Source: Propionibacterium acidifaciens DSM 21887 (lineage in GTDB: Bacteria > Actinomycetota > Actinomycetes > Propionibacteriales > Propionibacteriaceae). Taken from it: a DNA stretch of 64,000 nucleotides. Below the pieces are notes generated by a model, which worked only from the letters and a program-made list of their open reading frames with translations, was not told where the DNA came from and made no database searches. This document shows, one piece after another, positions 60,753-64,000 of the stretch (positions are counted from its first letter, which is position 1; the number at the start of each line of letters is the position of its first letter). The position numbers and the translations under genes were made by a program. The stretch lies in the NCBI RefSeq assembly GCF_000426605.1, contig NZ_AUFR01000010.1, forward strand, positions 25,912 to 89,911, written 5' to 3'.

Positions 60753-61724
60753 TTAGTTTTGAATAGCCCTCCTAATACTATTATGCTGACGTTGATATGC
60801 CGCAAAGCGGGCACTGATGGCTTCATGCTGTTGCACTCGCATAGCTTTTGAGCTTGGAAATCCGATCGCTGCATCAGGTTCGAGTTCCGAGAGCCAGAAT
60901 TTATCATTGGCGCGAAGAAAATCGATCGAATAATACTCGAGGTTGATTCGCTTGTGAACATACTCAATAGTTGAGATTAGGTCCTCGGGCAGGTCAATAA
61001 ATTCCATCGAGCCGCCGCTGGTCACATTAGCAGTCAGAGCCGTCCCATGCGGGCTTCTTCTGATAGTGCTGTGCGGTCTACCAGAAATCATGTAAACCCG
61101 GAAGTCCTCAGTGCCGGAACCAAGATCGGGTTGGCACACTAATGCTGTGTTCGACCCACCCGCAAGTCCGACGAGACCGTGAAATTCATCTAGGTTCGCC
61201 GCCCGGGATACTCCCACTCCCATCCCCCAATAGGCGGGTTTGATAATTATGGGAAACTCTAGATCAGAGAGCGCTCTCTGATATTTCTTGTTTGCGCTGT
61301 TCCTACCGGTTCCGATCCGATACGTGGGGATTGGTGGGATCGGAGAATTGATGAATTCGAGATATGTTGCGTATTTATCGGTCGTCAACATCGAAACATC
61401 AGGGTCGATTGGTAAGTAAAATCCGAGTTTTTGTAAAATCCGATAGAGAAACAATTCATTTGCTACGTCACCCATTTGATGCGCAAGCGACCATACAGAG
61501 GTGACGAACACGGTATTATCAGGTGTCACGATTTGACCTTGCACCAGGACGTCAGGTTTTCCCGAGCTTTTTGCCCGCGTGAAAGTAATGTCTTCTGGAG
61601 CGCAAAGACTCATTTCAAAGCCTTGCTCGCGGGCGATGTCAATATAAACATCCCAGATATTTGATTCGGTAACCCTTTGCTGAGTTGTTGCTCTATCCGG
61701 ATAGATCCAAATAATGCGTTTCAT
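60753..61724 (-). CDS. ATP-grasp ligase of the RimK/glutathione-synthetase type
   Basis: 323 residues. N-terminal pre-grasp domain, the NSPIPPIPTYRIG segment, grasp Lys in FPIIIKPAYWGMGVGVSRA (~Lys162), DFRVYMISGRPHSTIRRSPH (~207-226), and the metal-site end YSIDFLR (~265-271) with WLSELEPDAAIGF (~277-289). In RimK-like enzymes the last motif is usually ExN; here it reads ELE, an unusual substitution. The fold joins a carboxylate, via acyl phosphate, to an amine, giving an amide or peptide bond. GAGGAAATT precedes the ATG, 22 bases after the fused adenylation gene, so the two are coupled. AT-rich. Confidence 0.82.
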   Translation of the reverse strand: MKRIIWIYPDRATTQQRVTESNIWDVYIDIAREQGFEMSLCAPEDITFTRAKSSGKPDVLVQGQIVTPDNTVFVTSVWSLAHQMGDVANELFLYRILQKLGFYLPIDPDVSMLTTDKYATYLEFINSPIPPIPTYRIGTGRNSANKKYQRALSDLEFPIIIKPAYWGMGVGVSRAANLDEFHGLVGLAGGSNTALVCQPDLGSGTEDFRVYMISGRPHSTIRRSPHGTALTANVTSGGSMEFIDLPEDLISTIEYVHKRINLEYYSIDFLRANDKFWLSELEPDAAIGFPSSKAMRVQQHEAISARFAAYQRQHNSIRRAIQN

Positions 61725-61746
61725 TTACAATTTCCTCTATCTGGTT

Positions 61747-63651
61747 TTAGTCAGAAATAAACTTGAGGATTTGATCAGCTGAATGTCGAGGATCTTCAAG
61801 AAATGGGATATGCCCCATTCCTCTAAGCTTGATATAGCTGCTTCTAGAAAGATGTGAGTGAAGCCAATTTCCGATATCGGTTGGGTATACTTGCGAGGCT
61901 TCACCAAAGAGAAGAAGCGTTGGTATATTATCACTAATTATAGCTTTTCGTTGATCGACCTGCGCCGCTTCTTCCCATAGTATTTGCAGCGCTTTCTGGC
62001 ACACCATGCCGATCTCGTACTCCTTACTGTCAAGTACCTCTTTCTCAAAAGGAGCTGATGATCGTACAGCGAGGTTGTTGATGAATCTGGGAAAATCATT
62101 TTTTATTGTATTGCTAATATCAATTACCAAATCGCTAGTGAGTTGCCCAAAAGCACCATGAGGCCAGTTCATCTCGAGAGTTAAACGAGGTGATTGCTCT
62201 ATGATTACAGCCCTTGAAATCGGCAAATCAATATCGCTGATTGTGTTTTCATGAATAATTTTCCAGACTGCTGTCGCACCGAGCGACCAACCTAACAGTG
62301 TGATATCATCGGACTTGACTGTGCGTAAAAAATCAAGAACAGTCGCAACATAATTGCTTAGTGTGTAATCGTTGAGCTGTGTATATTTACCATGCCCCGG
62401 CAGATCAAGGACGTATACATCTGTTGCATTAGATAGTTCTTTGGCTAACTGTCTGAATATCCCGGCTCCGAATCCGAGACCAGGGATCATGACGACGACG
62501 CGGTTCTGATCACTGGGGGCCCCATACTCGAATCGGAGGGGGCCATACGGAGCTTCAAATCTGCGGAGAGCGATAAGAGCTCCTTTGTCATATTTCCCAA
62601 CTGGGGTGCGAGGTATTCTAGCAATACGTTTGACTATTGACTCCTCGGGCAATCCTTCGGTAAGCAAAATTTTCTTGACTGTTGCTTCATCAGGGGCGTT
62701 AGCGCCAATGTATGTCATGACAGAGAATTGGTCTGTTCCAGTTATTTTCTCTTGGATGCTGAGCACTTCTGTCGTCGAGTACCGTTTCCTGAGGTATTCA
62801 TCAATTGAGAAAAGATTGATAGGATTTCCTTCACTATTAATGAAGTAATCTGACGCACGTCCGAGAATCTGGTAACCTCCTGAATTTGACTGAAGAGCGA
62901 GATCACCAGCTCGAAATACTCCCGGTCCAAAAGTGTAGTGAGAATCTGCTTCTCTGCGCCAGTATTCATCGGCAGTAAGAATCGAATCAAGCTCAAGCTC
63001 TCCAGGATTCTTATTATCACGTAAGCTTACACCGACGCCTGATACTGGGAAAAGATCTTGACGCTGTCCTCCAGCAGCAGGCGGGGATATCATCGCGAGA
63101 CCAAATTCCGTTGAACCATATATTTCTCGAAGCTCGAGACCGAGTACCGAGTAAGCATCGCTGAGTAGCTGATCAGTTGTCATCGAACCGCCCGACATTG
63201 CGCATCTGATAGTTGCGAGTCGCTGTGGCGTAGAATCTCCCTCGCGGGTTCTATTTATAATCTCCCTATAATGCGTTGGCAGAGCACCTAAGGCGGTTAC
63301 AGAATATTTATCTACTAAATCTACGAACTGATTACTATCACCGCTCTCGGGTAGTAAGATAAGATGAGCACCAGCTGCAACAGATGAAAAGAGATGTAGA
63401 TCTGTTGCATGCGCCACATCCAAGGTGTGAAGACAGAGAAACACGTCTTCGTGGGTAAAACCAACATGTGTATTCCAGCGGAGACGCTCTGCAGCGAGCG
63501 TGTCTTGGCGCCATACGATGGGTTTACTTAGCCCAGTGGAGCCTGAAGACCACATGACCCTGAATGTTTCCGGGGGAAGCTGTGATTTAATTTTGCTTGG
63601 AAGTCTATGACTGATATCATCCTTGCTTGTGGTGAGATCATCCACTGCCAT
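61747..63651 (-). CDS. Acyl-adenylating enzyme fused to an alpha/beta hydrolase, N-terminus probably truncated
   Basis: 634 residues. Part 1 (1-~365) is an ANL adenylation module: P-loop MWSSGSTGLSKPIVW (~33-47), REIYGSTEFGLA (~175-186), GVFRAGDLA (~244-252), GRASDYF hinge (~264-270) and the catalytic Lys in PRTPVGKYDKG (~353). Part 2 (~380-634) is an alpha/beta hydrolase: VMIPGLGFGAGIF, nucleophile elbow LLGWSLGATA (Ser456) and GMGHIPFLED (His614). The usual acid position reads GEASQVYP, lacking the normal Asp. ANL proteins normally have 100-180 residues before the P-loop; here about 32 remain, and an in-frame stop and IS sequence lie just upstream. No carrier-protein Ser motif is seen. Confidence 0.78.
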   Translation of the reverse strand: MAVDDLTTSKDDISHRLPSKIKSQLPPETFRVMWSSGSTGLSKPIVWRQDTLAAERLRWNTHVGFTHEDVFLCLHTLDVAHATDLHLFSSVAAGAHLILLPESGDSNQFVDLVDKYSVTALGALPTHYREIINRTREGDSTPQRLATIRCAMSGGSMTTDQLLSDAYSVLGLELREIYGSTEFGLAMISPPAAGGQRQDLFPVSGVGVSLRDNKNPGELELDSILTADEYWRREADSHYTFGPGVFRAGDLALQSNSGGYQILGRASDYFINSEGNPINLFSIDEYLRKRYSTTEVLSIQEKITGTDQFSVMTYIGANAPDEATVKKILLTEGLPEESIVKRIARIPRTPVGKYDKGALIALRRFEAPYGPLRFEYGAPSDQNRVVVMIPGLGFGAGIFRQLAKELSNATDVYVLDLPGHGKYTQLNDYTLSNYVATVLDFLRTVKSDDITLLGWSLGATAVWKIIHENTISDIDLPISRAVIIEQSPRLTLEMNWPHGAFGQLTSDLVIDISNTIKNDFPRFINNLAVRSSAPFEKEVLDSKEYEIGMVCQKALQILWEEAAQVDQRKAIISDNIPTLLLFGEASQVYPTDIGNWLHSHLSRSSYIKLRGMGHIPFLEDPRHSADQILKFISD

Positions 63652-63757
63652 TGAACGGTCTCGCCATCGGTTTGGAACTGCGGATCTTGAGGGTTATGCA
63701 AAACTCCTGATTTGAATCTTCGGTGATTCCCGCTCCCGGGCGTGTCGGAACAGACAA

Positions 63758-63825
63758 TGAGGACCTGCCCTGAGACAATAAAGCAACCAATGGCCGAAGG
63801 CCGAAAATCTCAAAACAGGTCCTCA
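63758..63825 (+). promoter_or_regulatory. Nested hairpin leader before the IS5-type transposase
   Basis: TGAGGACCTG (63758-63767) pairs with CAGGTCCTCA (63816-63825). Inside, TGAGA (63771-63775) pairs with TCTCA (63808-63812), and inside that GGCC pairs with GGCC over GAA (near 63792-63802). The outer arm ends two bases before the GTG start and includes its only AGG ribosome-site candidate, so the fold should block translation. Confidence 0.6.
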
Positions 63826-63826
63826 C

Positions 63827-64000
63827 GTGTATCATACAACAGGTTTCTCCGCGGCCGCAATGGCAGCCTTGTGCACGATCCTCATCGAGACCCACCCTCG
63901 TCCCCCGCAGAGAACAGGCAGGCCCCGGGCGCTGACCACCGAACAGGAAATCAGACTCACCCTCGTCTATCACCGACGTAACCGCACCCAGGCCGAGCTC
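63827..64000 (+). CDS. IS5-type transposase N-terminus (continues beyond window)
   Basis: 58 codons seen, starting GTG at 63827: VYHTTGFSAAAMAALCTIL, then GRPRALTTEQEIRLTLVYHR and RNRTQAEL. This is the N-terminal helix-turn-helix region (HTH_Tnp_4-like) of transposases with a DDE_Tnp_4 domain, which normally continue AE.FGVSQPTISR. The start agrees with the family's MYHTTGF beginning. The catalytic part lies outside the window. Confidence 0.75.
   Translation, partial: MYHTTGFSAAAMAALCTILIETHPRPPQRTGRPRALTTEQEIRLTLVYHRRNRTQAEL

Larger units (their letters stand above)
57465..64000. mobile_element. Putative genomic island carrying a biosynthetic operon
   Basis: The segment is bounded by a transposase fragment on the left and an IS5-type transposase on the right, which continues past the window. 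Base composition changes sharply inside: hand counts of two 60-base lines (62101, 63121) gave 35% and 48% G+C, against 73% for a line in tsf (51181) and 67% in the MFS gene (58441). Four same-strand genes form an enzyme/exporter set. Exact ends and insertion duplications could not be determined. Confidence 0.65.
63690..64000 (+). mobile_element. Left part of an IS5-type insertion sequence
   Basis: From about GGGTTATGCAAAACTCCTG (63690 on), which looks like a terminal inverted repeat, through a structured leader to the transposase gene that leaves the window. The other end is not visible, so the boundary is tentative. It abuts the truncated 5' end of the fused adenylation gene. Confidence 0.55.

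Noticed and set aside
57465..64000. A complete composite transposon
   Set aside because: The flanking transposases belong to different families and one is only a fragment, so they cannot act as a matched pair.

Overview
The window reads as a chromosome segment of a high-GC actinobacterium, most like an Actinomycetales member such as Actinomyces or a relative. Nearly all codons end in G or C. Many starts are GTG. Marker neighbourhoods are actinobacterial: rpsB-tsf-pyrH-frr-cdsA-rlmN-dxr-ispG-GNAT, an M23 peptidase and a Xer recombinase beside rpsB, PspC-domain stress genes, a DUF2993 lipid-binding protein, and rimP beside a ferritin-like (DUF4439) lipoprotein. The genus is an inference from content, not from a database search.

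Layout. 1-13.9 kb: a partial exported protein, a Ser/Thr kinase, an IS1634-family remnant, pcrA, a cardiolipin-synthase-like enzyme, a PspC-fused two-component system divergent from a small PspC membrane operon, a DUF2993 protein and dapB. 14-20.5 kb: pnp, rpsO, ribF, then the glycerol uptake pair glpF-glpK. 21-29.5 kb (+ strand): an NAD-linked formate dehydrogenase of NuoE-, NuoF- and NuoG/FdhA-like subunits with fdhD, then the CstA-type carbon-starvation transporter with its YbdD partner. 29.5-38 kb (- strand): the translation/RNA cluster rimP-nusA // ylxR-infB-rbfA-truB, split between nusA and ylxR by an opposite-facing, decayed TetR/ABC-exporter module. 38-45.7 kb: DUF4439 lipoprotein, proS, a decayed PaeR7I/XhoI-type restriction-modification pair, a GNAT enzyme and ispG. 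45.9-56 kb: dxr, rlmN, cdsA, frr, pyrH, tsf, rpsB, a two-domain M23 peptidase, a Xer recombinase and peptide deformylase. 56.6 kb: a voltage-gated-like potassium channel.

The last 6.5 kb is different. Between a 3' fragment of an IS1634-family transposase (57.5 kb) and the start of an IS5-type transposase (63.8 kb to the window end) lies a one-direction operon. It holds an acyl-adenylating enzyme fused to an alpha/beta hydrolase, a RimK-like ATP-grasp ligase, a PaaK-like adenylate-forming ligase and a frameshifted drug-exporter-type MFS protein. The three enzyme genes are strikingly AT-rich against the rest of the window. They look like a transferred pathway that makes and exports an amide- or peptide-like small molecule without a visible carrier protein. 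This is the best candidate for an undescribed system here, although the MFS frameshift and the apparent loss of the first gene's N-terminus suggest it is damaged in this strain.

Recurring features are long perfect GC-rich hairpins without U-tracts after most operons, and at least seven genes with a -10-like hexamer only 6-7 bases before the start codon, which implies leaderless transcripts.
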